DNA of 64,000 nt from Aquilaria yunnanensis. Taxonomy: Eukaryota > Streptophyta > Magnoliopsida > Malvales > Thymelaeaceae. Under the pieces are notes generated by a model. The model ran no database searches and was not told where the DNA came from. It was given only the letters and a program-made list of their open reading frames with translations. The translations under genes were made by a program, and so were the position numbers. The stretch spans positions 55,930,501 through 55,994,500 of the forward strand of contig CM077593.1 of NCBI GenBank assembly GCA_039654915.1, written 5' to 3'. How positions within the stretch are numbered: the stretch's first letter is position 1; every line of letters starts with the position of its first letter. Positions 11,270-24,010 of this stretch are shown in pieces.

Positions 11270-12127
11270 TGATGCCTATCAGCATCTTCATTGTGTAACA
11301 TGGTGAGCCTGAGGTAGGAACTTCCGGTATGGAGGTGTCTAGATAAGGGAATTCCGGCGCGAAGGTGGCAGCAAGACTTAGGAAAATAAGGGTCAAGGAC
11401 TCCCCGGAGTCTGTTTTCGGGGGCAGCCTCCGACACCCTAGTCAGTATTTGTGAGAACCAAAGGTAGAATAGGAAGAGAATAAAAAGCAGAAGACAGCAA
11501 GAATTCTCTGCTTTGTTTTACCAAAAGTCCTATACAAGTATTTATTAGAGGGCGTATAGAGAAGGCTGTTTGGCACAGCCCGTTCTGATCATGACATGTG
11601 TGTGGTCGGATGTGGTCCTTACCTTCAGAGATGGGTATCTCTAGTTGTCCGTAGGCCGTTCTGGCAGAGGTCAGGGACGTGTACGAAGGCTGTGTCAGAA
11701 GCTCTTTCACTGTATGGAAGGCCTCTATGTCAGAGGCTCTTCAACCATTTTTGTCATACTTCCCAGACCTGTTCGGGGAAGTAGACCTTTTTGGGATATC
11801 AGACTCCTTCGGGATAGGAAGTCCCCTTGGGGGAGGTCCTTTAGCTGGGTTATGCACCTTCGGGAGGTGCTAGTTCTGGCCGAGGATGGAGATGCACTCT
11901 CATGAAGTTGGTGGGCTCTAATATCTGAGGATGGTAGTATCTATGTTTTCCTGAGGTCAGTTTAGCCAATCCTGGGGATGGTTGTTGGTAACCAAGGTCG
12001 TGGCCAAGTACCTTCTGAGGATGGTGTTAGCCCTCCTTTCCTGAGGTTCGTCGTATGTGTTATCCAAGGGTGGTGTTCATTGAGCAAGCTTAGGAATCCT
12101 TTAGGGGTAATAGCCCTTTGGCTATCA
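11270..12127 (-). mobile_element. 5' LTR of Tat element J
   Basis: 858 bp, minus orientation. Outer end is TGATAGCCAAAGGGCTATTAC and inner end ...GGCATCA. A degenerate G-box region near 11598 (GACATGTG) and an AT-rich TATA-like stretch near 11540 are visible. The part at 11880-12060 holds repeated 'gaggatggt' phrases. Confidence 0.78.
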
Positions 12128-15100
12128 ATACTGAAATGGTTCTTTCAATCTACCTATCTTTCTATGGATGGTATACTAAGCTAAATTTTAACTTTGTGCC
12201 TAATGCAGGATGCAAGACCTCTAGAATTTGGATACAAATCTAGAGTCATTACCAGAGACAATATCATTTGGCATACCATGCATCCTCACTATCCTTCTAA
12301 TATAAAGCTGAGCCAACTTATCCAAAGAATGAGTAAGGTTTATAAGCAAAAAGTGGCCTGCCATAGTCAACCTATCCACTATGACCCATAATGTGTTGTG
12401 CTTTCTTTTGTTCAGTGGCATACCCACTACAAAGTCCATAGATATAGAACCCCACTTCCTTTTTGGTATAGGTAATCTCTGTACCTTATTATCAGGCCTT
12501 TGGTGCTCAACCTTGATTTGTTGGCAAGTCATACGCTTAGTCATATAAGCACCAATCTCATGTTTCATGTATGACCACCAGAAGTTTGATCTCAAGTCTT
12601 TGTAGATCTTTTAAGCTCTAGGATGTACACTTAGCATACTGGAGTGGGCTTCTTCTAGAATCTATTTCCTAAGACCATCCTTCTCAAGCACATAGATTCT
12701 ATCCTAAAAGTATAACAATCCATGCCGAAAGGAGAAGCCTTGCGTAACTTTCCTTGTTTTTGCCCACAAACTCTAGGAAGCTTCTCATCTTGCATCCAGG
12801 CTTCCTGTATTAGGCCTTTGCATTCTGACCTAACGGTTAGGACCTTCACCTACTCCATCTCCCAATGCTCCCACTCTCAGGCCAACTGAGTTAAACTAAG
12901 TACCTCTATTCTAGTAGGCTCTCCAGTGGCCTTAAGTACTCCAGTGTGCTTCCTGCTAAGAGCATCAGTTACTACATTAGTTTTTCCAACTGTATACTCA
13001 ATGATGCATTGAAAATCATTCAAGTACTCAAGCCATCTCCTTTTCCTCATGTTCAAGACTTTTTGTGTAAAAAAATACTTCAGACTCTTGTGGTCTGTGA
13101 AGACTTGAAACTTGCTTCCTAGCAAGTAGTGTCCCCACTGCTTAAGAGGAACAATCACTGTTGCTAATTCCTGATCATTAACTGATAGTTCTTCTCATGA
13201 GACCTATGCTGCCTTTGTTAGTGTTGTGCCCAAAAAAGCAAATCATAAGATGATTGTATTTTTGCACATTGAGTCATGATATTTTATTAAGGCATTAATC
13301 TAGCAATTTTGTTTGTTGTTTTGTTTCTGCGTAACGTAATAAACATAATTGTAACCCTAGAATAATGATATTCTTAAACGACCCTAGTCTAGTATTATTG
13401 TGGAGCGGGTTGCAATAATACATAATGACTAGCATATGTGGAGACTAATATGAGATATGTAGTCTACATATGGGTACAAGTTGGAGAACTTGTGTACTGG
13501 ACTGACCCACCATAAGAACACTTCATGGATCGTTATATGAGTGTCATAAGTGATTCTCATAGTGATCATGGTATATGTAGTCCTTCGACCTAAGATCATC
13601 AAGGTTCCCTACATGTGAGTCACATACTTTGATACTTTCCTTTGTTGCTCGTAACTGAGTGAACTTGAAGGAGGTCATTGGGTATGTCACATATCATGCG
13701 GAGGGATTTGTATGATCAAGATGGGATTTGTCCCTCCTATGTAACGGGAGTGATAACTTTGGGCCCCTTGATAGAGTGAGACTTAGAAAATGCCTGGCCA
13801 TGCTCCGATGAGTTGATATATGATATCAATGTCGTCAGTTTAAGTTGGTCTACTCGGTAATCAAGAAACCAAAGATTGGGCTATACGAGAGTGACACATT
13901 CCATGTCTTGTGCTTAGTCTTGATATCTTGGACAAAGGGACAATGGCATATATCGGTGATGATCATAAAGGTTTAGTCGATTCACCGCCAATCTTGTCAC
14001 TTGGGTAGCAATGATGTGTTGCTAGGCACCGCTCATTGCTTATGATCATAAATGTGATTTATGATCATTGCCAACATGGCAAGAGCCTATTGCATCGCAC
14101 ACATAGAGCTATTTGGATCGTTAGAGTGCATGGGCTAATTATTTGGGTTATTGTTTCACTTTAATTTCGTATTAGTAATGGGCCAAGGAGTTGAGCCATT
14201 ATTAAGCTTGAAATTAAATCCTAATTGGATTAGGGCTTTGAAACCCATTAGGCCAGGAAGTTGAGTCTCACTATAAATACAACTTTTAAGTGAGAAATTC
14301 GCAGGTCTCCTTGCCCTAGTCTCCCAAAAGGACAGCCGCACTCTTCTCTTGTAATTCCTTGGAGGACGTAAGCTAGCACTGCGAGCGTAAGAGAAACGCA
14401 TCTGCCAGGACGCGGTGGAAGTGTGGTGATCCCGAGAGGCTCGTGTGGATACCATAGAGAGCCTGAACACGTCAACCGTTCAGGTTTTGTGATTCGACTC
14501 TACAGTTGAGTGAGAGATCTCAACCGAAAATTAGGTATGAAATTTTCGAACACCCGGTTTACCCCGTTTCACTTGGATCCTGGAGGGTTTCGGTTAAATT
14601 CCGCTGCGCTTTTTGGTTCCCAAAACCCAACAGCCTTGGTCCGTAGAAGCGTCAGTGCATAGTTCATGCTCCTTGGTAGGGTTTGGCAAACCCAGTATTG
14701 GGGCTGTAGCTAATCTCTTTTGGAGCTATTGGAAACTATCCTAATATTGCTCACCCTACTCAAACTTCTAATCTTTCCTTGGTAACTTAGTTGGTGGGGC
14801 TGCTATTACAAAGAATTTGGGTGCAAATCTCCTATAATATCCAATAAGCCCAACAAAGCTTCTTATATCCTTTATAGTCTATGGTTGCTTCAACTCCAAG
14901 ACAGCATTAATCTTCTTAGGATCAATAGCCAAACCATGCTCATTGATCACATGTCCCAAAAATCCAACTTCCTTAGCCTAAAGTTGACACATACTTAGCT
15001 TGCATACAACTTATGCTACTTTAGCAAGCCAAGTACCAACCTCGGATGTTCTTTATAGGCTTCTTTATCCTTCGAGTACACCAACATATCATTTATGAAT

Positions 15101-15794
15101 AACACAACAAAGTGGTCCAAGTGAGCCTTGAACAGTCTTTGCATGAGGTCCACAAAGAAGGCTAGGGCATTAGTGAATGCAAATTTCATCATAGTGTACT
15201 CAAAGTGTCCACACTTAGCCCTGAAACCTGTCTTCGATATGTCCTCATCCTTGACTCTCAGCTAGAAGTATCTAGATTTGAGGTATATCTTGGAGAAAAC
15301 CCTAGCTCCCTTTAACTGATTAAATGATCTTCTATCCTTGGAAAGGGGTACTTGTTCTTGATGGTTAGTGCAATTAGTTTCTCGTAATCAATTCACAAGT
15401 TAAGGATTCCATCCTTCCTCTTTACAAGAGGTATAGGTGCTACCCATAGAGTTGTACTTCACCTTATGATACCCTTTTCTAGTAGTTCATCAAGTTGCTT
15501 TCTTAGCTCAACCATTTTACGTATTGCATTCCTGTTGGTGCAATGGACACAGGTGCAACTCCAGGCACTAATCTATTGTCAAACTCAAGCTCTATTGTAG
15601 GAGGGAGTCTTGACTGATGTATGGGGAACACTTCAAGAAGCTCCTGCACGATGGGAATCCTACCTAGTTCACTAACTACCTCATTGCCATTTAATCTCAC
15701 GTATTCACCCCTAACCACAATGGCTTTACGTTCCACCATCCTTAAACACCTTTCATGCACTAGTTCCTGATAGCTAAAGGGCTAGTGCCCATAG
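12128..15794 (-). pseudogene. pol: chromovirus (Tekay/Del-like) pol fragment I
   Basis: Minus strand, read right to left: protease-RT linker (15760-15503, ending in VFPIHQSRLPPTIELEFD), RT (15500-14638), then after an inserted F solo LTR the RNase H (13158-12877, FTDHKSLKYFFTQK, VVTDALSRK) and integrase (12595-12128, ISMDFVVGMP, GNDSRF). The order and motifs fit the chromodomain branch of Ty3/gypsy. It is dead: the RT box reads FINDM instead of the usual FIDD, a zinc-site Cys of integrase reads Arg, and stops are frequent. It is cut at 12127 by the LTR of J and at 15795 by a solo LTR. Its own LTRs and gag are not visible. Confidence 0.8.
13216..14632 (+). mobile_element. solo LTR, family F (copy F2)
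   Basis: 1417 bp from TGTTAGTGTTGTGCCC to ...CAAAACCCAACA, flanked by a perfect 5-bp duplication GCCTT (13211-13215 and 14633-14637). TATA box TATAAATA at 14272-14279. Perfect hairpin at 14042-14068. It splits fragment I between RT and RNase H. Confidence 0.92.
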
Positions 15795-17965
15795 TGTTAC
15801 CTACTCCGGGGTAGTACAGTTATGGTGCCAAAACTGCGCATTTAAACTCCCAGGTATGGTGTGTCCAGTAGGTCATCAGAACAACACCCCTAGTGTCAAA
15901 CTCAAGTGACCCTCTTGAGCACTATGTAAATACATGCATACTGGACTAACCATAACACACATATTTACATTTATGCACACTATAGCAGCTAAGAAGGAAA
16001 ACACTAGCACAAGCCTTAGTTTTGGATTCCACACATTAGGCAATCTTGTTAAAATCTAGTGACCAGCTACTGCACCTGTAACTTTCACTAATAAAATATA
16101 TCATTATAGCCACATAACCCCTTATTTTCTTCACTCCATTATTAAGTAGAGACTTAGAGAAAATGAATGAATTTTGTTTTACATCAATAGCCCACCTATG
16201 GACCAAGTTATGGATTTTTTAAGTTGGCTACAAAATTCTGACCAAATAAACAGTAACTCAGCCAAATTTAAAACGTCATATCTTGAACTACAGGGCCCTA
16301 AATCCATAAATTCCAAATCCCAATTAACTCTCTAGATGTCATCTAGGTGTGGTCAAAATTTCATACCAAAATTCATTCTACACAGGGGGATATTAAACCC
16401 TAGGTCCAAAGTCAAAATTCTGGCAACTTTTGGACCATTTTGCCCATACAATTTTTCTAAACCACGCAAACACTTCATTCACAAGGGGAAGGCCCTCCAA
16501 TGCTATCCCATATATGTCCATTAGACATATGAATTACATTATATTTATTTTAACATCTTTATATGGCCAAAACAAAATTTACAAGTAAGCAGCCCATCAT
16601 TCACACTTAGGCAGCTTTGCACCACATCGCTTACATAGCCAAAACATTACTCAAATGCTCACATACTTGTCTCATTTTTCATACACTACATGTAAATCCA
16701 TACTTGCACTAAAATATGGTCTTAATTCATCTAAATACGCACCCTAGGTTACAGGAGGTCCTGAGACACAATGGACTCCAAAAACCGGATGCTGGACAGC
16801 TGTTGCACAACACAATAAGTACCACCATTAAAAATACCAAATGTGCTCCTAAAATCACCAAAGCTTCCAGATCATAACTAGACATATGGAAGTTCATGTA
16901 CATGAAATTTCAGATTCAAACTCAAACCACAAAGGTTAGTTTGAAGGTGATCTTTCAGCTAGACCTAAAATGACAGAATTGAGGGGAGTAAGTTTCATTG
17001 AGAAACTTAGTAAGGGTAGCACTTGGATTCACTAGGCAATGTAACCATCATTAAAACCTGCATCAAAAGACACTAAAATAAAAAAACCACAATTCATAGA
17101 TACAAGATATAGCAACCAAATGCAGCAGCCAAACACAAACAACAAACACATGAAATGTGGCAGCAGCATATACCACAGGTTAGTCTGTAAAACACATAAT
17201 AAACATAACCAAATTACTATGGCAGGCCTCCTCAAGCTAATGCTTGGTCTTAGGAGGATTTTAACAGTAGTTAGTACTAAGTTTGGGCTCTATAAACCCT
17301 CACTTTACTGCCATCATTGTGCACTTAAATGAGGGAGGGATAAGTGAGGCCACTTAAATGGCCTTAAATGAGCTTAAGGGCACAAAAACACGCTTAACAA
17401 GCTTAACATTGCTTTATGTCATTTTCCTTCTCACTAATTATGGTTTCTTTGTCTTAAAATCATTGGTACACATGTGCCCAATATTTTTTACTAATTATCA
17501 AGTCTTGGCTGCCTTCCCCAAGGTGGGATAACCCCAAAATTCCACCCTTAGTCATAAGTCAAAAGCTTGAACACCTTAAGGTTTACACTAGGACATTTAG
17601 GTCCTTAATGCCTTTAGTGTTTCCTGTGTCCAAACTTGTCTTCCATGAGCAATTTGGTCCTCCAATAGCACTTTCATACAATTTATACCCTTCCCACAAC
17701 TCTCGAAGTCTCTTTCTTGAGAGTTTTGCAATTGAGTACCCGAATTTCCAAAACCTTACAAAAAAGTCCATAGGTTGCTTGACAAACAAGTAATCCTTTA
17801 GGCTTTTCTTGGGGGCCAAGTTACCAACTTGGAACACTTTTAAGGAGGTGTTGATCATGCCTTTTACCTGCCACCCTTCAATCACTATGGTGAGAATTAC
17901 ACAATATAATGGTTTTTAGCCATTATGACAGACTTGTAATTCTCCCATTTTGTGAGGTGGTAACA
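15795..17965 (-). mobile_element. solo LTR of chromovirus family E
   Basis: Starts TGTTACCTACTCC and ends GAGGTGGTAACA on the plus strand, like the LTRs of element E, but lacks about 300 bp present there (near 17330). Flanks are CATAG and CACAG, a TSD with one change. No internal region is attached. Confidence 0.78.
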
Positions 17966-18340
17966 CACAGGACCTTCTTATTACCAAACCTAAAGCCACC
18001 ATTGATAAAATATACAACCCACCTTGGTATAAGGCTCTATACCACCCTCGCAAAAGGATAAGACCAACCTTGTGAAAAGGCACTATGCCACCCTCGGGGG
18101 TTTACACGACCAACCTTAGGGACTTAAGCCTACCATCCTCAACAGATGAAATACCTCCCAAAAATGGTATGTGCAGCTGATGCACTTTCCCCAGTCATCT
18201 TCAAGAAGAATCCTGTGTTTGAAGGGGTCTTAGAACCTTGAGGTGTCCAAGGAGAAAATGACAAATATAGTTCAAGGATCCCTGACAGAAAGCTTGCACA
18301 TACCCCTACCCTCTGGGCATAACCATCTACGGCCAATTGG
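17966..18340. other. unassigned interval with degenerate ~46-bp tandem repeats
   Basis: No gene seen. At about 17995-18140 three rough copies of a 46-base phrase (CCAACCTT...AAGGC...TACCACCCTC) follow one another. The rest, up to the G LTR start at 18341, resembles nothing else in the window clearly. It may be the far side of the site hit by the solo LTR at 15795. Confidence 0.4.
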
Positions 18341-18670
18341 TGTTATGGCTCTCCTAGTGGGAAGCATGCTTGAGGAAGGTAAAGTACTCTAAACTAAGTT
18401 TGGAACCTTAATTTTTGTTTACAAAGCAAGAATAGAAAAGTTTAGCAAAGTTCACTAAGTTCCCAAAAAGTTAAGGCACTAAATGAGGTTCAGGGGCAAA
18501 ATGGTAATTTTTCATCCTGAGTAGCCAGGCTAGGTCTCGAGTGGTTAAAATGAAGTTTTATAACTTAACTTTTACCTTTAACCTAAACTTGATAAAATAA
18601 ACAAGGATTAATTAAGGATAGCTAAGGTTACCAAAAGATAGGGGCTTAAGTGTATCAAGTCTAATACTTT
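18341..18670 (+). mobile_element. G1 LTR, first piece
   Basis: Starts TGTTATGGCTCTCCTAG. The same sequence occurs inverted as the outer end of G2 (37827). The LTR is interrupted at 18670 by element E, whose 5-bp duplication ACTTT is at 18666-18670 and 28622-28626. Confidence 0.7.
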
Positions 18671-20298
18671 TGTTAGCCAATCCGGGGTAGTCCAGTTATG
18701 GTGCCAAAACTGTGCATTTAAACTAGAAGGTTTGGTGTGTCCAGTAGGTCATCAGAACAACACCCATAGTGTACATACTCAAGTAACCCTCTTGAGCACT
18801 ACGTAAATACATGCGTATTGGTCTAACCATAACACACATATTTACATTTATGCACACTATGGCAGCTAAGAAGGAAAATAATAGCACAAGTCTTAGTTTT
18901 GGCTTCCACACATTAGGCAATCTTGTTAAGTTCTAGTCACCAGCTACTACACCTGTAACTTCCACTAATAAATTGTATCATTCTAGCCGCATACCCCCAT
19001 ATTTTATTTGCTCCCGTATCAAGTACAGAGTTAGAGAAAACCAAGGAATTTTGCTTTACATCAATAGCCCACCTATGGACCAAGTTATGGATTTTTTAAG
19101 TTGGTCACAAAATTCCGACCAAATGAACAGTAACTCAGCCAACTTTGCAACGTCATATCTTTGGCTACAGGGCTCTAAATCCAGAAATTCAAAATCCTGG
19201 TTAACCCCCTAGATGTCCTATAGGAGTGGAAAAAATTTCATACTAATATTCATTATAGACAGGGAGATATTAAACTTTAGGTCCAGAGTCAAAATTCTGA
19301 CAACTTTTGGAGCATTTTGTCCATACAGATTTTCCAAATCATTCAAACGCTTCATTCACAAGGGAAAATATCTCCAAGGCCATCCCATATATGTCCATTA
19401 CACATAGGAATTACATTCTCTTTCTTTTAACAACTTTATGTGGCCAAACAGAATTTACAATTAAGCAGCCCTTCATTCACACTTAGGCAGCTTTGCACCA
19501 CATCACTTACATAGCCAAAACATTACTCAAATGTTCACATACTTGTCTCATTTTTGTACACTACATCTACATGCATACATGCACTACAATATGCTCTTAA
19601 CTCAGCTAAATAGGCACCCTAGGTTACAGGAAGTCCTAAGACACAATGGACTCCATAAACAGGATGCTGGACAGCTGCTGCACAACAGAGTAAGTACCAC
19701 TATTAGAAATACCAACTGTGCTCCTAAAATCACCACACTTTCCAAATCACAACTAGACATATGGAAGTTCATGTACATGAAATTTCAGATTAAAACTCAA
19801 ACCACAAAGGTTAGTTTGAAGCTGATCTTTCAGCTAGACCTGAAATGACAGAATTGAGGGGAGTAAGTTTCATTGAGAAACTTAGTAACCGTAACACTTG
19901 GTTTCTTAAGGTAATTTGATCCTCATTAAAACCTGCATCCAAAGACACTAAAAAAAAAAAACTACAATGCATATATACAAGATATAGCAACCAAATGCAA
20001 CAGCCAAACACAAACAACAAACACATGAAATGTGGCAGCAGCATATGCCATAGGTTAGTCCATAAACCACATAATAAACATAACCAAATCACTATGGCAG
20101 CCCTCCTCAAGCTAGTGCTTTGTCTTAGGAGGATTTTAACACTAGTTAGTACTAACTTTGGGCTCTAGAAACCCTCATTTTACAGCCATCTTTGTGCACT
20201 TCACACTAGGTCACAACACCTTCAATAAGTGCACTCCCCACACTAAGCTTGGGTCATCAAGCTCATGGCTCTCTTCCAAGCATAGCCCTAGCTCCATG

Positions 20299-21715
20299 TG
20301 ATGGGTGTCGGGAGCCAAAAAGTACAGCAGAATTTAACTGAAACCCTCCAGGATCCAAGTGAAACGGGGTAAACCGGGTGTTCAAAAATTTTCATACCTA
20401 ATTTTCGGTTGAGATCTCTCACTCAACTGTAGAGTCGAATAAAAAAACCTAAACAGTTGACGTGTTCAGGCTCTCTATGGTATCCACATGAGCCTTTCGG
20501 GATCACCACCCTTCCACCATGTCCCGGAAGATGCGTTTCTCTTGCGCTCGCAGTGCTAGCTTGCGTCCTCGAAGGAATTGCAAGAGAAGAGTACGATTGT
20601 CCTTTTGGGAGGCTAGGGCAAGGAGACCTGCGAATTTCTCACTAGAAGTTGTATTTATAGTGAGACTCAACTTCCAGGCCTAAGAGGTTTCAAAGCCCTA
20701 ATCCAATTAGGCTTTAATTTCGGGCTTAATAATGGCTCAACTACTGGGCCCATTATTAATACGAAATTATTGTGAAACCAAAACCCAAATTATTAGCCCA
20801 TGCACTCTAATGATCCAAATAGCTCTATGTGTGTGACCTAATAGGCTCTTACCACGTTGGCAATGATCATAAATCACATTTATGATCATAAGCAATGGGC
20901 GGTGTCTAGCAACACATCATTGCTACCCAAGTGACAAGATTGTCGATGATTCGACTAAACCTTTATGATCATCACCAATATATGCCATTGTCCCTTTGCC
21001 CAAGATATCAAGACTAAGCATGAGACATGGAATGTGTCACTCTCGTATAGCCCAATCTTTGGTTTCTTGATTACCGAGTAGACCAACTTTAACTGATGAC
21101 ATTGATATCGTATATCAACTCATCTGAGCATGGCCATGCATTTTTCTAAGTCTTCCTCTATCAAGGGGCCCGAAGATATCACTCCCGTTACATAGGAGGG
21201 ACAAATCCCATCTTGATCATACAAATCCCTCCGCATGATATGTGACATACCCAATGACCTACTTCAAGTTCACTCAGTTACGAGCAACAAAGGAAAGTAT
21301 CAAAGTATGTGACTCAAATGTAAGGAACCTTGATGATCTTAGGTCTAAGGACTAGATATACCATGATCACTATGAGAATCACTTATGACACTCATATAAT
21401 GATCCATGTAGTGTTCTCATGGTGGGTCGGTCCAGTACACAAGTTCTCCAACTTGTACCCATATGTAGACTACATATCTCATATTAGTCTCCACATATGT
21501 TAGTCGTTATGTATTATTGCAACCCGCTCCACAATAATACTAGACTAGGGACGTTTAAGAATATCATTATTCTAGGTTTACAATTATGTTTGTTAAGTTA
21601 TGTAGAAACAAAACAACAAACATAATTGCTGGATTAATGCCTTAATAAAATATCATGACTCAATGTGCAAAAAATTCAATCATCTCATAATTGGCTTTTG
21701 GGCACAACACTAACA
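20299..21715 (-). mobile_element. solo LTR, family F (copy F1)
   Basis: 1417 bp, minus orientation, perfect TSD CCATG (20294-20298 and 21716-21720). The minus-strand TATA box is at 20659-20652 and the perfect hairpin at 20863-20889. Its plus-strand left edge reads TGATGGGTGTC, a changed form of TGTTGGGTTTT. Confidence 0.92.
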
Positions 21716-22268
21716 CCATGGTTGCTTGAAAATATAGAAAACAACCCATGAGAGCAAGATAACCCTTAACAAAGTGGGTAGGCTGAAAATCAAGCTTGAA
21801 CCTTGAAGTATCCAAGAAATAGCTCTAGTTTGCTTCCAATTGCTTTCTTTTGCCTTCAATTTCAATCAATTGCAAGTTTGAAGGTGTGGTGGCTATGGAG
21901 GAAGTATGGTTGTGTTCTTGGGCTGGGGGAGGAGAAAAATGAGTGAGGGATAAGTGATTTGGCCACTTAAATGGCCTTGAATGAGCTTAAGGGCACAAAA
22001 CACACTTAACAAGCTTAACCTTGCTTTATGTCATTTTCTTTCTCACTAATTATTGTTTCTTTGTCTTAAACTAATTGGTACACATGTGCCTAACATTTTT
22101 TACTAATTATCAAGTCTTGGCTGCCTTCCCCATGGTGGAATAACCCCACAATTCCACCCTTAGACTTAAGTCAAAAGCTTGAACACCTTAAGGTTTACAC
22201 TAGGACATTTAGGTCCTTATTGCCTTTAGTGTTTCCCTTGTCCAAACTTGTCTTCCATGAGCAATTTG

Positions 22269-23682
22269 TGTTAGTGTTGTGCCCAAAAGCCAATCATGAG
22301 ATGATTGTATTTTTGCACATTGAGTCATGATATTTTATTAAGCCATTAATCCAGCAATTATGTTTGTTGTTTTGTTTCTGCGTAACTTAACAAACATAAT
22401 TGTAACCCTAGAATAATGATATTCTTAAATGTCCCTGGTCTAGTATTATTGTGGAGCGGGTTGCAATAATACATAACGACTAGCATATGTGGAGAATAAT
22501 ATGAGATATGTAGTCTACATATGGGTACAAGTTGGAGAACTTGTGTACTGGACCGACCCACCATGGGAACACTTCATGGATCGTTATATGAGTGTCATAA
22601 GTGATTCTCATAGTGATCATGGTATGTGTAGTCCTTCGACCTAAGATCATCAAGGTTCCCTACATGTGAGTCACATACTTTGATACTTTCCTTTGTTGCT
22701 TGTAACTGAGTCAACTTGAAGGAGGTCATTGGGTATGTCACATATCATGCGGAGGGATTTGTTTGATCAAGATGGGATTTGTCCTTCCTATGTAATGGGA
22801 GTGATATCTTTGGGCCCGTTGATAGAGTGAGCTTAGAAAATGCATGGCCATGCTCCGACGAGTTGATATACGATATCAATGTCATCAGTTTAAGTTGGTC
22901 TACTCGGTAATCAAGAAACCAAAGATTGGGCTATACGAGAGTGACACATTCCATGTCTCATGCTTAGTCTTGATATCTTGCACAAAGGGACAATGGCATA
23001 TATCAGTGATGATCATAAAGGTTTAGTCGATTCACCGACAATCTTGTCACTTGGGTAGCAATGATGTATTGCTAGACACCGCTCATTGCTTATGATCATA
23101 AATGTGATTTATGATCATTGCCAACATGGCAAGAGCCTATTGGGTCGTACACATAGAGCTATTTGGATCATTAGAGTGCATGGGCTAACTATTTGGGTTA
23201 TGGTTTCACATTAATTTCATATTAATAATGAGCCAAGGAGTTGAGCCATTATTAAGCCTGAAATTAAAGCCTAATTGGATTAGGGCTTTGAAACCCATTA
23301 GGCCTAGAAGTTGAGTCTCACTATAAATACAACTTTTAAGTGATAAATTCGTAGGTCTCCTTGCCCTAGCCTCCCAAAAGGGCAGCCGTACTCTTCTCTT
23401 GCAATTCCTTGGAAGATGCAAGCTAGCACTGTGAGCGCAAGAGAAACGCATCTGCCGGGACATGGTGGAAGCGTGGTGATCGCGAGAGGCTCGTGTGGAT
23501 ACCATAGAGAGCCTGAACAAATCAACTGTTCAGGTTTTGTGATTCGACTCTACAGTTGAGTGAGAGATCTCAACCGAAAATTAGGTATGAAATTTTTCAA
23601 CACCTGGTTTACCCCGTTTCACTTGGATCCTGGAGGGTTTCGGTGAAATTCTGCTGCGCTGTTTGGCTCCCAAAACCCAACA
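22269..23682 (+). mobile_element. solo LTR, family F (copy F3)
   Basis: 1414 bp, plus orientation, perfect TSD ATTTG (22264-22268 and 23683-23687). TATAAATA at 23322-23329 and the perfect hairpin at 23092-23118. Confidence 0.93.
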
Positions 23683-23994
23683 ATTTGATCCTCCAATAGC
23701 ACTTTCATACCATTCATGTCCTTCCCATAACTCTCCAAGTCTCTTTCTTGAGATTTTTGCAATTTAGTAGCCGAATCCAAAACCTTACAAAAAAGTCCAT
23801 AGGTTGCTTGAGAAACAAGCAATCCTTAAGGCTTTTCTTGGAGGCCAAGTTACCAACTTGGAGCACTTTTAAGGAGGTGTTGATCATGCCTTTTACCCGT
23901 CACACTTCAATCACTGTGGTGAGAATTACACAATATAATGGTTTTTAGCCATTATGACACACTTGTAATTCTCCCACATTGTGAGGTGGTAACA

Positions 23995-24010
23995 ATCCTC
24001 CCCCTGTTAA
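23995..24010 (-). other. polypurine tract of element E
   Basis: Minus strand AACAGGGGGAGGAT directly before the 3' LTR start TGTTACC. The chromodomain frame ends at 24007, so it overlaps the start of the tract. Confidence 0.8.

Larger units (their letters stand above)
10535..12127 (-). mobile_element. Tat-lineage element J, 5' fragment
   Basis: Minus strand: LTR 12127-11270, PBS, leader and the start of gag, which is interrupted at 10535 by element A. The LTR's outer end (GCTATCA at 12121-12127) abuts chromovirus integrase, so J inserted into fragment I. Right flank is ATACT; the matching duplicate would lie beyond A and is not in view. Confidence 0.8.
18671..23994 (-). mobile_element. 3' LTR of element E, carrying two nested solo LTRs
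   Basis: On the plus strand it runs from TGTTAGCCAATCC to GTGGTAACA. It is interrupted at 20299-21715 (F1) and 22269-23682 (F3), each with its own TSD. Without them it matches the 5' LTR at 26141-28621 along its whole length. Confidence 0.9.

Noticed and set aside
12194..12391. Plus-strand frame of 65 codons at 12194
   Set aside because: It is the complement of chromovirus integrase on the minus strand.
15795..17965. The LTR at 15795 as the 5' LTR of pol fragment I
   Set aside because: No gag, leader or PBS lies between it and the protease-RT linker, and its flanks CATAG/CACAG look like its own target-site duplication.
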